Assembly: GCA_040384465.1 (NCBI GenBank)
Contig: JAZKJF010000004.1
Coordinates: 1-64,000 of the forward strand
Reading direction: 5' to 3'
DNA from: UBA5078 sp040384465
Lineage (GTDB): Bacteria > Pseudomonadota > Gammaproteobacteria > Pseudomonadales > Pseudohongiellaceae
Length of the DNA: 64,000 nucleotides
This document shows, piece by piece, positions 7,504 through 16,965 of this stretch (positions are counted from its first letter, which is position 1; every line of letters begins with the position of its first letter). The notes under the pieces are model-generated. The model searched no databases and was not told the DNA's origin. It saw only the letters and a list, made by a program, of their open reading frames with translations. The translations under genes were made by a program, and so were the position numbers.

Positions 7504-8898
7504 TTAGCGGCCCGCTTGAATTTCGGCCGCGATGCGCTGCACATCGTCCAGCACGCGCAGCAGGTTGCCGCTCCACAGCAGGCCGATCTGCTCCTCGCTG
7601 TAGCCCCGGCGCACCAGTTCCAGCGTGACATTGAAAGTTTCCGACGCGTCGTTCCAACCCGCCACACCGCCACCACCATCGAAGTCGGAACTGATGCCGA
7701 CGTGCTCGATGCCGATCAGATCCACCATGTAATCGATGTGGTTGACGAAGTCCGCCACGTTTACCGGCGGTGCGACAGCGTCGACTTCTGCAGCGATACG
7801 CGGAGCGGCCAGTGCATTCACCTCAGCCAGCCTCAAGTTATAGGCGTTGCGCTCTTCCTCGCCCAGCGCGCGCACAGCGGCACCATCCAGCAACGTGAAG
7901 CCTGACGCCTGCGCGATGCTGCCACGCAGCGTCGCGAGTGCTGCCAAATTGGCGTTGTTCTTCTCCGTGTCCAGATAACTGCGGAAAGCAGTCGCCTGCA
8001 CCACTCCTCCATTGTCGCGAATCGCCAGCAGCTCTTCGTCGCTGAGGTTGCGGCTGACATCGTTCACGGCGCGGGCAGAGGAGTGGGAAGCAATCACCGG
8101 CGCCCGCGTGAGCGCCAGCACCTGCAGGTTGGCCTCTTTCGAAGGATGCGACAGATCGATCATCACACCCCAACGATTCAGTTCCGGCACCGCCTGCCGT
8201 CCCAACTCGCTGAGTCCGTTGTGCAGCCACACCCCGTCCGACTCCCCTGTATTGGAATCGGCAAACTGACTGTGGCCATTGTGGGCCAGCGACACGTAGC
8301 GCGCCCCTAGCTCTTGAAAGCGCTGAATATTGCTGATGTCGAGCCCCATGGGGTAAGCATTCTCTACACCGATCATCGCCACCTTCTTGCCGCTGGCAGC
8401 AATGCGACGAACATCGTCAGAAGTGTAGGCCACCTCGATGGTGCCAGGAGCGAAGCGCTCAGCCAGTCGATGAATGGCATCGAACTTGTCCATGGCATTA
8501 GTCATCGCCGCCGCATAACCCTCGTCCGTTAATGGCCCCTGCCCGGTGTAAACAATGAAGAAGGCGACATCGAGCCCGCCGCGCACCATTTTCGGCAATG
8601 TCACCTGGGTCTCCAGATCCATGGTGTAGTTCTTGTCGTCCATGAAATTCACGGTATTGATGTCGGCGTGGGTATCGAGCGTGATGACGCGCTCGTGGAT
8701 GCCACGGGCACGGCTCATGAGCATGTCTTCGGATTCAACCGCCGCAGTGGTTTGAATGCCGGCAGGTGCAGCGGTTGATTCAAGGGGAGAGGTCGGGGTT
8801 TGCTCAGCAGGACCACAGGCGCTTAGCAGCAGGGTGGAAAATATGAGAGAGGACAGCAAAGTTTTCGAAAACAGCGGACTGGCAGACAGGTTCAACAT
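7504..8898 (-). CDS. Membrane dipeptidase, peptidase M19, lipoprotein
   Basis: 464 residues. A lipobox (LLLSACG, cysteine 28) marks it as a lipoprotein, probably periplasm-facing, followed by a Pro/Ser/Thr-rich linker. The M19 (renal-dipeptidase-like) zinc enzyme motifs are present: TLDTHAD supplies the H-x-D pair, GVENAYP the bridging glutamate, and DLSHPS and ASHSSARAVNDVSRNLSDEEL the remaining histidines and substrate loop. It hydrolyses dipeptides, in some members D-amino-acid-containing or peptidoglycan-derived ones. It lies 79 nt downstream of the CHASE-GGDEF gene on the same strand and converges on the MBL gene with the nested REP between them. Confidence 0.92.
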   Translation of the reverse strand: MLNLSASPLFSKTLLSSLIFSTLLLSACGPAEQTPTSPLESTAAPAGIQTTAAVESEDMLMSRARGIHERVITLDTHADINTVNFMDDKNYTMDLETQVTLPKMVRGGLDVAFFIVYTGQGPLTDEGYAAAMTNAMDKFDAIHRLAERFAPGTIEVAYTSDDVRRIAASGKKVAMIGVENAYPMGLDISNIQRFQELGARYVSLAHNGHSQFADSNTGESDGVWLHNGLSELGRQAVPELNRWGVMIDLSHPSKEANLQVLALTRAPVIASHSSARAVNDVSRNLSDEELLAIRDNGGVVQATAFRSYLDTEKNNANLAALATLRGSIAQASGFTLLDGAAVRALGEEERNAYNLRLAEVNALAAPRIAAEVDAVAPPVNVADFVNHIDYMVDLIGIEHVGISSDFDGGGGVAGWNDASETFNVTLELVRRGYSEEQIGLLWSGNLLRVLDDVQRIAAEIQAGR

Positions 8899-8977
8899 CT
8901 CAAAATCCCCGGCAAGTGAAGGCAGTTGCGGGTCATGCTAGCAGCGCCTGTCGGGTTTTGAAAGGAGCATTCCCGGC

Positions 8978-11320
8978 TCAGTGGCTGATCTGGAAGGAGT
9001 TGCGCCCGCCGTTTTTGACTTTGTACAACGCATCGTCCGCCTTCTTGAGAAGACTCTCGTGAGTGTCCTCACTGCCCGGATCAAAGATGGAGATCCCGAT
9101 GCTCAAGGTCACTGCCAATTCGACACTACGCAAGGCCAGAGGCGACCGCACGGCGTTCAGCATCGCCTCGGCAACACGCGCAACATCAGCAGGCGTGTTG
9201 ATCTCGCTGAGCAGAACCACGAACTCATCCCCACCCTGCCGCGCCAGCGTATCCGAGACGCGCACGCAACGCCGTAACCGGGCCGCCACTTCGCAAAGCA
9301 CCTCGTCGCCAACATCGTGGCCATGGGTGTCGTTGACACTCTTGAAGTGATCGATATCGATAAACATCAGTGCCATCAGGCGTTGATAGCGGCGGCTCTG
9401 TGCCATGGTCTGCGCCAATCGGTCGTACAACAGCCGACGATTGGGCAAGCCCGTCAGCTCATCGTGTGTCGCCTGATGCAACACCAGTTCCTGCAATTCC
9501 TTGCGTTCGGAAATGTCCTCGATCTGTGACACGTAGTGCACCGGTTGATCATCCTGATCGGTCACCATCGAGACACTCAACAGCACATGGATGATGCCGC
9601 CGTCTTTGCGATAGTAGCGCTTCTCCATGTTGTAATGGCTGATCTCGCCCTTGTGCAGCTTTTCCAGCAGATCGAGATCCAGCGTCAAATCGTCGGGATG
9701 CGTGACATCGTGGAAGCGCACCTGCATCAGCTCTGCTTCGGTATACCCCAGCATCTGCACCAGCGCCTTGTTGACCTGCAACCAGTGACCGTCCAGCCCT
9801 ACCAGCGCCATGCCGATTGGGGCAGTCTCAAAGGCACCTCGGAAACGTCGATCACTCTCCAGCAACGCCAACTCGACGCCCTTCTGTGCCGAAATATCGG
9901 TATGCGTGCCAATCGTGCGCAAGGCCTTACCCTGCTCATCACGGCTAACGACAGCACCACGGGTCAGTATCCACAACCAGTGGCCATCTCCGGTGCGCAT
10001 GCGTATTTCCATGTGGATGGTGGAAATCAGGCCATCAACACAGTTCTGGGCAGTGGCCAGCGCAAACGCGCGATCATCCGGATGCAGCAGTCGCTCCCAT
10101 TCGGAGAGAGTGTTGCCGATCTCGTCATCGCGATAATTCAGCATCGACTTCCAGCGGCTCGAATAGATGACTTCGCCCGTCTGATTGTGCCAATCCCAGA
10201 CACCGTCACCGGCTCCGGCCAGCGCCGCTTTCCAGCGGAACTCCGTATAGCGCAGTTCACGGGTCATCTGCGCGGCTTTGGCCAGAGCGCGCTCACGGCC
10301 CGTCACCAGAGTCCACACTAGGATGGTGAACAACAGGCTGAGGATCGTTCCACCAGTGGCCACCAGCGTTGGCATGTACCGAGAATTTTCCGCTTCGAAG
10401 AGAGCCGTCGAGCGCACGCGCACCGTCCAGGGCTGCCCTGCGATGACCAGATCGTGTATTCCTTCGAACGCTGCCCGGCGCGCCCTTTCAGCCGTGCTTG
10501 CCGAACTGTAGAGCAGCGAATCGGCCTCCATGACTTCACCGTCATAGATCGCCACTTCCAGGCCGTCCAGGCTGTCCAGCCGCACGCCCTGCATGAGGAC
10601 ATCCATACTGAACGGCGCGTACACCCAGCCCTGCAAGATTTTCTCGGCCAACGGATTGGTGCGCTCGTGATGATAGACCGGCAGGTACAGCAACACCCCC
10701 GCGATACCGGTACGTTCAATATCCTGTACCAGCGTCACTTTGCCGGAGAGTGCCGCAGCACCGGTCGCCGCCGCACGATCCATGGCTGTGCGCCGGACCT
10801 CTTCGGAGTACATGTCGAAACCGAACGCGAGAAGATTCAATCCGGCGAAAGGCTCGATATAAACGATAGGGGTGTACACATCGCGTTGCCCGGCCGGGCG
10901 AATCTGGTAATCGGGAAATCCTTCTGCCCGCACGCTGGCGACGTGCGTCTCTATTTCAGCGGCAGCAATCCGCTTGACATAGCCGACCCCCAACATCCCG
11001 GGGTAGTACTGATCGAGCCTGAGCGAACTGAAATAATCCGCGAATTCCTGACGGCCGACATCTTGCGAAGCGGCATACACGCCTTGCGCGCCACGCAAGA
11101 CTTGTTCGTACGTCGCCATGCGCGCTTCGATCAGTGCATGAATTTCCTGCGACTCAAAAGCGAAACGTTCTTCTGCTTCAACGTCTTGATTGCTCGCGGC
11201 ATTCATCCACAACACCAAGGTCACAAGCATCCCACTGAAGAAGACGAGACTCGTCAACGACCAGACATTGTCACGGGCGGATTTTTCCAGCGGCGTTGTT
11301 GGGAGGGCAGGCAGTTGCAT
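8978..11320 (-). CDS. CHASE-PAS-PAS-GGDEF membrane diguanylate cyclase
   Basis: 780 residues. Transmembrane helix 1 lies near residues 21-40, then a periplasmic CHASE sensor (LRLDQYYPGMLGVGYVKRI, about 75-240), helix 2 near 325-345, two PAS/PAC repeats (about 360-480, with LNYRDDEIGNTLSEWERLLHPDD, and 490-600, with MLGYTEAELMQVRFHDVTHPDD), and a C-terminal GGDEF domain. ARQGGDEFVVLL is intact, and RVSD five residues earlier is the inhibitory site. It should convert an extracytoplasmic small-molecule signal, plus a PAS-sensed one, into c-di-GMP. No EAL domain. The start is divergent from the permease by 136 bp. Confidence 0.93.
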   Translation of the reverse strand: MQLPALPTTPLEKSARDNVWSLTSLVFFSGMLVTLVLWMNAASNQDVEAEERFAFESQEIHALIEARMATYEQVLRGAQGVYAASQDVGRQEFADYFSSLRLDQYYPGMLGVGYVKRIAAAEIETHVASVRAEGFPDYQIRPAGQRDVYTPIVYIEPFAGLNLLAFGFDMYSEEVRRTAMDRAAATGAAALSGKVTLVQDIERTGIAGVLLYLPVYHHERTNPLAEKILQGWVYAPFSMDVLMQGVRLDSLDGLEVAIYDGEVMEADSLLYSSASTAERARRAAFEGIHDLVIAGQPWTVRVRSTALFEAENSRYMPTLVATGGTILSLLFTILVWTLVTGRERALAKAAQMTRELRYTEFRWKAALAGAGDGVWDWHNQTGEVIYSSRWKSMLNYRDDEIGNTLSEWERLLHPDDRAFALATAQNCVDGLISTIHMEIRMRTGDGHWLWILTRGAVVSRDEQGKALRTIGTHTDISAQKGVELALLESDRRFRGAFETAPIGMALVGLDGHWLQVNKALVQMLGYTEAELMQVRFHDVTHPDDLTLDLDLLEKLHKGEISHYNMEKRYYRKDGGIIHVLLSVSMVTDQDDQPVHYVSQIEDISERKELQELVLHQATHDELTGLPNRRLLYDRLAQTMAQSRRYQRLMALMFIDIDHFKSVNDTHGHDVGDEVLCEVAARLRRCVRVSDTLARQGGDEFVVLLSEINTPADVARVAEAMLNAVRSPLALRSVELAVTLSIGISIFDPGSEDTHESLLKKADDALYKVKNGGRNSFQISH

Positions 11321-11456
11321 AGTGCTGATTGTACGGCCTCGGACCTTAGCCGGTATAGCCCTGCGTGGAGATGAAAATGAGGTGTGGCAAGCGACACTTT
11401 TCCGGAGAGCGTTTTTGGCGCATCATCACAAACAGCCGCAATACCCGGGAATTCAC

Positions 11457-12806
11457 ATGCACAGCGCGACCTCTCATCAGCATCACTATACGCCCGCAAC
11501 CGCCATTGCCGTGGTGATCGCCAACATGGTCGGCACCGGTGTCTTTACCAGTCTCGGCTACCAATTGATCGATATTCAATCATCGTTCGTGTTGCTGTTG
11601 TTGTGGCTGGTAGGAGGACTCGCCGCTTTGTGCGGCGCACTGACCTATGCCGAACTCGCCAGCCGCCTGCCCAGATCGGGAGGCGAGTACAATTTTCTCA
11701 GCCAGCTTTACCACCCCTCGCTCGGTTTTGTGACTGGTTGGGTGTCTTTCACGGTCGGCTTTGCCGCTCCAACGGCACTGGCCGCGATGACCTTCGCCGC
11801 TTATCTGGACTCTTCCGTCAACCATCTCGTCGACATCAATCGCAGCGTCGCCGCTTTGCTGCTGGTGGCTGTGCTGACCTTCGTGCACGGCCGCAATCGC
11901 AATGCCAGTGGCGGCCTGCAGAACTGGTTCACTTTGCTCAAGGTGCTGTTGATCATCGTGTTCGTGGTGATGGTCTTCCTGTTCACTGCAACACCACAGC
12001 CAGTACATCTGCTGCCCTCAACCGGCGACGGCGCCGTGATCGGCAGCAGCGCATTTGCCGTGGCACTCATCTACGTCAACTATGCTTATACCGGTTGGAA
12101 TTCGGCGACCTACATTACCGGGGAGATTGCCGATCCGGACCGCAATGTCCCCCTGGTGTTGATCGCTGGCACCAGCGTCGTGATCCTGTTGTACATGGCA
12201 CTCAATGCCATCTTTCTGTACGCCGTCCCTCACGAGTTGCTGACGGGGAAACTGGAGATCGGCATCATCGTCGCCCAGCAGACCTTCGGCACCACGGGAG
12301 CACTGGTCATGGGCGGCGTGCTGTCGCTACTGCTGATCTCCACGGTCAGCGCCATGCTGATGGCCGGGCCGCGCGTGTTGCAGGTGATGGGCGAAGACTT
12401 CCGTTTGTTTCGACTGCTTGCAGTCAAAAACAGCGGAGGTGTCCCGCGCACGGCCATCTATACCCAGGGGGTTCTGAGCATGTTGTTCATCATGACGTCG
12501 AGCTTTGAATCGGTGCTGGTGTTCTCCGGTTTTATCCTCGGCCTCAGTTCGCTGACCACTGTGCTGGGTGTGTTCATCCTGCGTCACCGCCAAGGCGATG
12601 GGAAGCAGGACGGACGACAGGAAGGAAGATCCGGTTATCGCACCTGGGCCTATCCTCTGCCGCCGCTGATCTACAGCGCGATCATGCTCTGGACACTGAG
12701 CTTCATCACGGTCAACCGCCCGCTTGAAGCCGCTGTCGCCGCTGCCATCATTGCCGTGGGCTTCGTGTGTTATTTCTTCACAGAAAGACTGTCGACGCCG
12801 CGTTGA
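11457..12806 (+). CDS. APC-superfamily amino acid permease
   Basis: 449 residues from the chosen ATG with about 12 hydrophobic helices. Helix 1 holds the APC unwound motif in IANMVGTGVFTSLGYQL, and helix 2 ends in AELASRLPRSGGEYNFL, the diagnostic substrate-cation loop of the amino acid/polyamine/organocation family. ANYAYTGWNSATYITGEI-like sequence follows in helix 6-7. It probably imports an amino acid by proton or sodium coupling; the substrate is unclear. Longer in-frame starts exist upstream but would run into the divergent GGDEF gene and add a non-hydrophobic leader, so the start directly before helix 1 was chosen. Confidence 0.88.
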   Translation: MHSATSHQHHYTPATAIAVVIANMVGTGVFTSLGYQLIDIQSSFVLLLLWLVGGLAALCGALTYAELASRLPRSGGEYNFLSQLYHPSLGFVTGWVSFTVGFAAPTALAAMTFAAYLDSSVNHLVDINRSVAALLLVAVLTFVHGRNRNASGGLQNWFTLLKVLLIIVFVVMVFLFTATPQPVHLLPSTGDGAVIGSSAFAVALIYVNYAYTGWNSATYITGEIADPDRNVPLVLIAGTSVVILLYMALNAIFLYAVPHELLTGKLEIGIIVAQQTFGTTGALVMGGVLSLLLISTVSAMLMAGPRVLQVMGEDFRLFRLLAVKNSGGVPRTAIYTQGVLSMLFIMTSSFESVLVFSGFILGLSSLTTVLGVFILRHRQGDGKQDGRQEGRSGYRTWAYPLPPLIYSAIMLWTLSFITVNRPLEAAVAAAIIAVGFVCYFFTERLSTPR

Positions 12807-12858
12807 ACTGTCGCTAAGCTAGACCAGAACCACACCACTTCATCCGCATTCAGCACAG

Positions 12859-13596
12859 GTGAACAGCTTGCAGAAACGATTCGAAAAAGCACTGTGTACG
12901 GCCGCTGACCTGGATCGCATCGAAGCGTTTCGTGATCTCGGCAGTGCAGTCCGGCAGGATATTCTGGCGCAGATCAAAGCCTGGCGAGTGCCCGCAGAAC
13001 GCGACATCATCGGTTATCTGGACCAGACTCACAGCGTCTACTTCCTTCTGGAGGGGGAGGTCCGTGTCAACATGCTGGCCGCTGGCGGACGCCAGATCAC
13101 TTACCAGATTCTGCATGCCGGGGCGATGTTCGGCGAACTGGCGGCCATAGATGGTCTGCCGCGTTCGGCCAGTGTTGTGAGTGAAACAGAAGTGCTGCTG
13201 GCTGAATTGACCCGCGAACAATTTATCGGGCTGGCACGGCTGCATCCCGATCTCTCGATGATGATCATGCGCAGACTGGCCAACCTGTCACGCTGGCTCG
13301 CATCGCGAGTCTTTGAATACCACACCTACAACGTGCGCGGGCGGGTCTACCTGGAATTGATTCGAGCGGTGGAGGCTCTCGACAACTCTGACGGCGAAGC
13401 GTTTGAGAGTGCGGACACCCTCATCAAAATTTCCGACCGGGACATGGCCAGCAGAGTGGGGACGACCCGGGAAAATGTCACTCGCATCTACGCCACGCTG
13501 AAAGAGCAAAACGTTCTCAGCAGAAGCGGTGGTGGCATCCGCATTTTGAGCCTGCCCGCCTTGCGGGGCTTGTTGAACGACTGTGAGTTCAGCTGA
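12859..13596 (+). CDS. Crp/Fnr-family transcriptional regulator
   Basis: 245 residues, starting at GTG. The cyclic-nucleotide-binding fold carries FGELAAIDGLPRSASV (FGEL 91-94, RSA 102-104), the phosphate-binding-cassette wording found in nucleotide-responsive members. The long dimer helix and a C-terminal winged helix (ISDRDMASRVGTTRENVTRIYATLKEQNVL) follow. The FNR iron-sulphur cysteine cluster is absent, so it is more Crp-like than Fnr-like. The window also encodes a class III nucleotide cyclase (19041-22289), which makes a cAMP or cGMP ligand reasonable but unproven. It is convergent with the Dyp-peroxidase operon, 25 bp apart. Confidence 0.92.
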   Translation: MNSLQKRFEKALCTAADLDRIEAFRDLGSAVRQDILAQIKAWRVPAERDIIGYLDQTHSVYFLLEGEVRVNMLAAGGRQITYQILHAGAMFGELAAIDGLPRSASVVSETEVLLAELTREQFIGLARLHPDLSMMIMRRLANLSRWLASRVFEYHTYNVRGRVYLELIRAVEALDNSDGEAFESADTLIKISDRDMASRVGTTRENVTRIYATLKEQNVLSRSGGGIRILSLPALRGLLNDCEFS

Positions 13597-13621
13597 GAGT
13601 GCAGCGAAGAGTTCAGCTGAA

Positions 13622-15073
13622 TCAGGGCTGCGCGCTGGCCAGCATCCGCAAGGCGCGCAAGCTTGGCAGAAAGAAATATCCTCCCGCCCGCAAGGTCACA
13701 AAACGCGGCAATTTTCGCAACCGTTGCGAAGGTTGTACGGGGCAACCATTGAATTCCCCATTGCCCAGCCCTCGTCTTCCTACCACCGGATCAGTCTCTC
13801 CATGTGACGCAAATCGAGGACTGTCGAGCCAGGTTCTTTGAATGTGTTCGAACTGACGCGCCGGGCTGATGTTCAAACACATGAACAACATTCCGCACTC
13901 TTGATCGGTCGCTTTCCCATACAGACGCCCACGCCGCAAGATGCGATGCCGATTGGCAAAGCGCCAGGACAGCGCGCGATCCTTGTCCAGTGTATCGCGC
14001 GGATTGCTGCGCCGGATATGCGCACCGACGGGGCAGCGATCACCATTGGCATCCGTGTCCGCATATTCGAAATTATTGTTGTAACCCCGGCGAGCTGATC
14101 CATCACCTTCATGTCCGGATATGTTTGGTGAGGTGGTCAATGGTGCGCCGCCACGCCAGCGGCCCATCAACTGCGCGTAAAGTTTCTCGACATTCGCCTC
14201 CGTCGCAGTTGTCTCGACATACGTTCGAAACCCCTCCACATCTTGCTGTAACTGCAACAACGCCAGAAAGGAGCCATTGCGGCCCAGGTCTTTGCAATAC
14301 TCGACGACTCCGGTATCGGAACAGCAGGCCACCGTCGCTGGCAACAGATCGAGAGGATCACTCGCAGCAGGCACGACAGGCGATACGGCCAGCAGGCCGC
14401 GTTCATCGGCATAACCGAACAGAAACTCTCCTGGCGCCAGCAGCCCGCCCGGCTCTACTGCGTCGGGTTTGATCGTCGGCCTGGCGCCACGGATCACGGG
14501 ATTGGACAAGCCATCCCGGTAGCCAAAATGTTCGTGCTCGGTAAGCTCGGTGGCCTGCACGGCCAGAGTCGCCAAGCCTTGCAGCGAGTGTTCGAGCGCT
14601 GCTGCATAATCCTGCAGACTGGCTGGCTGCCGCGCATAAAGCAGCAGTACCAGATGGGCGCTGTCGTCTCGTCCGGGCATAGTGGCGTCATGGTTTTCGT
14701 TATGGTCGGCGAGCGGATCACCCCGAAAAATGTTCATTCCGCGCTGCGAGTGCATGCCCTCACTGAATTCCATGGGAAAGGTGTTGAGGCTGGCGGCGGG
14801 CAAACCGAATTTCGCCAGCCCGGCGGGCGAGAACGCCATGTTCAGCAATACCTGTTCGGCATCGACAGCGGATTTCACGGCAGGCGTTACGGCAGCGATC
14901 TGTTGTGCCAGCCAGCGCCTACAGGAGTCTGACGTGGTGGCATCCGTAAAGGTCACCCACAGCACCATGCTCGCTGGCTGCTGGGCAAACCCGAAGCGCA
15001 CCAGTGCCTGCACATCAGGCCAGTCGACCTCCTCTGTAAAAAACTCATTCTGACGACAAGGCTGTGTTGTCAT
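13622..15073 (-). CDS. Dyp-type peroxidase
   Basis: 483 residues. The dye-decolorizing peroxidase signature GYRDG (184-188, catalytic D187) is followed by SNPVIRG. The proximal haem ligand is H352 in CPVGAHIRRSNPRD, and the distal-side arginine is in NRHRILRRGRLYG. Together these make an active haem peroxidase likely. It has no signal peptide, and its length and large inserts fit the larger C/D-like bacterial Dyp proteins. Its ATG overlaps the stop of the membrane-protein gene (ATGA at 15070-15073), so it is translationally coupled and last in an operon with that protein and a cytochrome P450. The substrate is unknown. Confidence 0.93.
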   Translation of the reverse strand: MTTQPCRQNEFFTEEVDWPDVQALVRFGFAQQPASMVLWVTFTDATTSDSCRRWLAQQIAAVTPAVKSAVDAEQVLLNMAFSPAGLAKFGLPAASLNTFPMEFSEGMHSQRGMNIFRGDPLADHNENHDATMPGRDDSAHLVLLLYARQPASLQDYAAALEHSLQGLATLAVQATELTEHEHFGYRDGLSNPVIRGARPTIKPDAVEPGGLLAPGEFLFGYADERGLLAVSPVVPAASDPLDLLPATVACCSDTGVVEYCKDLGRNGSFLALLQLQQDVEGFRTYVETTATEANVEKLYAQLMGRWRGGAPLTTSPNISGHEGDGSARRGYNNNFEYADTDANGDRCPVGAHIRRSNPRDTLDKDRALSWRFANRHRILRRGRLYGKATDQECGMLFMCLNISPARQFEHIQRTWLDSPRFASHGETDPVVGRRGLGNGEFNGCPVQPSQRLRKLPRFVTLRAGGYFFLPSLRALRMLASAQP

Positions 15074-16965
15074 AACATCCTCACTACGGCTTCACAATCA
15101 GCATCGGTTCTCTGGGGATTCTTGAGGATGGCATTGAGCCGCAGCTGGTTTTCGATCTGGTCCACCGACACTTCCGGATAGGCGCAGTAATGACATGCGG
15201 TGGGCCACTGGCTGTTGCGCGCGTAAATCTTGAAGCGCTGCTCCAGTTCTGCTCCACCGCCACTTAACCAGCGCGTGTTGGGAAATCCGGCGGTATTGCT
15301 CCAGATCGAGGTAATCCCCGCATGAGATTGATCGATGAATTCGTCGAGGTAGCTGTCCCAGGTCCCCGAGTAATTGGACATGAACAACAACCGTTTTCTA
15401 TCCAGAATAACCCAGCGTGCAAAGTGAATGGTCGTGATGCCGGACAGCTCACTGCGTGTCCCTTGCAGTTTGTTCAGCAGCCCGACGAACTTCAGCACAA
15501 CCCACAAGCTGACATAGCGGAGTCTGCCGGGTTTGATCGCGGTGCAACTCAGCAGGTGATTCTTGGCGCCATGGGTTCTGCTCTCCTGCAAAGCCACTTT
15601 GGTTCTGTTGATCCCGGCCTGCCAGAAAGGCGGTGCCTCGATATCCTCCTTCTCGCGTTGCTCAAGAATGCACAGGGCCCGCAGCACAACCAATAGCAAC
15701 ATCAGCACCACGAGTGTGCAAAAATGCGCGACAGGATAAAGCTCGACGATCCACGGATGCGGAAGCAGCAGGACCAGCAGCAACCCCAGAGTGGCCCCGA
15801 GAGAGAGAGGATTGAGAGCGGCGGCGTCTTCTCGCACGCCGCTGCCACTGACCGACCCGAAGCCTGGAATGCGGCTCAACAACAACCACGCCAGCAGCGC
15901 CAGGACATACAGTCCGCCACTCAGCACGGCTGCACTGCGCGACAAAACGCTAGGAGCGAGAAACTGCAGCATTGCCAGTAGTAGGAGAAAGCCCAGCACA
16001 TACGTACCAAGGTGACTGATATAGGCTTCGATGAATGCGGATTTCCGCACCCGGTTCACACCATCGAACAGGAAGAGGAGCCAGGTCAATGTCAACAACA
16101 CCGTTCCGCCTACCAGCACCAGACTCTCCGCTGCCTTGATCTTCCACGCCAGCAAAAACCCCAAAGCCAACAACACTGACCAGACGACAACCGCAATGCG
16201 AAATCCGGTATTTTCAGGCCGAGATACGCTCGCAGGCGCCAAAAACTGCCAGGCCAGCATGGCTCCGACCAACAGCGCAAATCCCCATATCCAACCTGTC
16301 ACGGCAATCGCGGGCGTGCCGTTCGCATCGGGATAGCCGAGGCCACTGCCGATCAGCAGGAGCACACTGGTGATCACACCGAACAACATTTTGATGGCGG
16401 GAAAGGCGTTGCGAATTCGCGCTTCCGGCCAAAACTCAGGCAGATTCTGCAGATGACGGGCAACGCTCTCTTCATTGCTCAAGCGTTCGCAAAACTCACG
16501 CGGCGTGGCATTACTGAAGTCTGGATTGGCAGCAATTTCACGCGCGGCCTCCAGAAGCTTCTGACTGCGACGAATCATGTCGAGGTCCGCCCCCGGCAAG
16601 GCCACAAAATAAGTGCCCTCACCACGATCATGGCGTGTAAGCAGCGCCTGCAACGCTTGTGCATTCTGCGGCAGTGCCACCGCACAGTGCCCCAGAATAT
16701 CGCTCCACAATGTCTGCTGCTGTTGCCACAGCTCTGCAACCAATGTGCTCGCTGAACCATCCGCTGCACAATCAAAGTTCAGTTCAAGCAGTAGCAGCGA
16801 CTGCTCCGCTTCCCCCGGCAACACCGTCATGCTCAAACAATGCAGTCCTGTGATCGTCCCGAAAATCAGCGCGGGCGTGAGCGACTCAAGACGTGTTGTC
16901 AGCGCAGCCTCTTTGCCAACTGTCACGGGGATGAGGACGGTCATGCCTTTCTGCAAAATGGTCAT
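15070..16965 (-). CDS. Multi-pass membrane protein of a Dyp-peroxidase/P450 operon
   Basis: 631 residues from ATG 16965, which forms an ATGA overlap with the P450 stop; an ATG five codons earlier is less likely. The N-terminal soluble part (1-130, with LIPVTVGKEAAL and LLLLELNFDCAADG) looks like a ferredoxin-like alpha/beta barrel. About ten hydrophobic helices follow (roughly 185-430). The C-terminal soluble domain contains TTIHFARWVILDRKRLLFMS, NYSGTWDSYLDEFIDQ and WSNTAGFPNTRWLSGGGA. I recall that C-terminal pattern from unnamed proteins beside Dyp peroxidases in other bacteria. No haem ligand or known catalytic motif is visible. It could be a membrane anchor or substrate-delivery partner of the two haem enzymes. 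Confidence 0.85.
   Translation of the reverse strand: MTILQKGMTVLIPVTVGKEAALTTRLESLTPALIFGTITGLHCLSMTVLPGEAEQSLLLLELNFDCAADGSASTLVAELWQQQQTLWSDILGHCAVALPQNAQALQALLTRHDRGEGTYFVALPGADLDMIRRSQKLLEAAREIAANPDFSNATPREFCERLSNEESVARHLQNLPEFWPEARIRNAFPAIKMLFGVITSVLLLIGSGLGYPDANGTPAIAVTGWIWGFALLVGAMLAWQFLAPASVSRPENTGFRIAVVVWSVLLALGFLLAWKIKAAESLVLVGGTVLLTLTWLLFLFDGVNRVRKSAFIEAYISHLGTYVLGFLLLLAMLQFLAPSVLSRSAAVLSGGLYVLALLAWLLLSRIPGFGSVSGSGVREDAAALNPLSLGATLGLLLVLLLPHPWIVELYPVAHFCTLVVLMLLLVVLRALCILEQREKEDIEAPPFWQAGINRTKVALQESRTHGAKNHLLSCTAIKPGRLRYVSLWVVLKFVGLLNKLQGTRSELSGITTIHFARWVILDRKRLLFMSNYSGTWDSYLDEFIDQSHAGITSIWSNTAGFPNTRWLSGGGAELEQRFKIYARNSQWPTACHYCAYPEVSVDQIENQLRLNAILKNPQRTDADCEAVVRML

Noticed and set aside
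7399..7905. Plus-strand frame starting inside the nested REP
   Set aside because: It runs antisense through the M19 dipeptidase and begins within a palindrome; no gene evidence.
10454..11374. 306-codon plus-strand frame opposite the CHASE region
   Set aside because: Antisense to the sensor domain of the GGDEF protein and without recognisable features.
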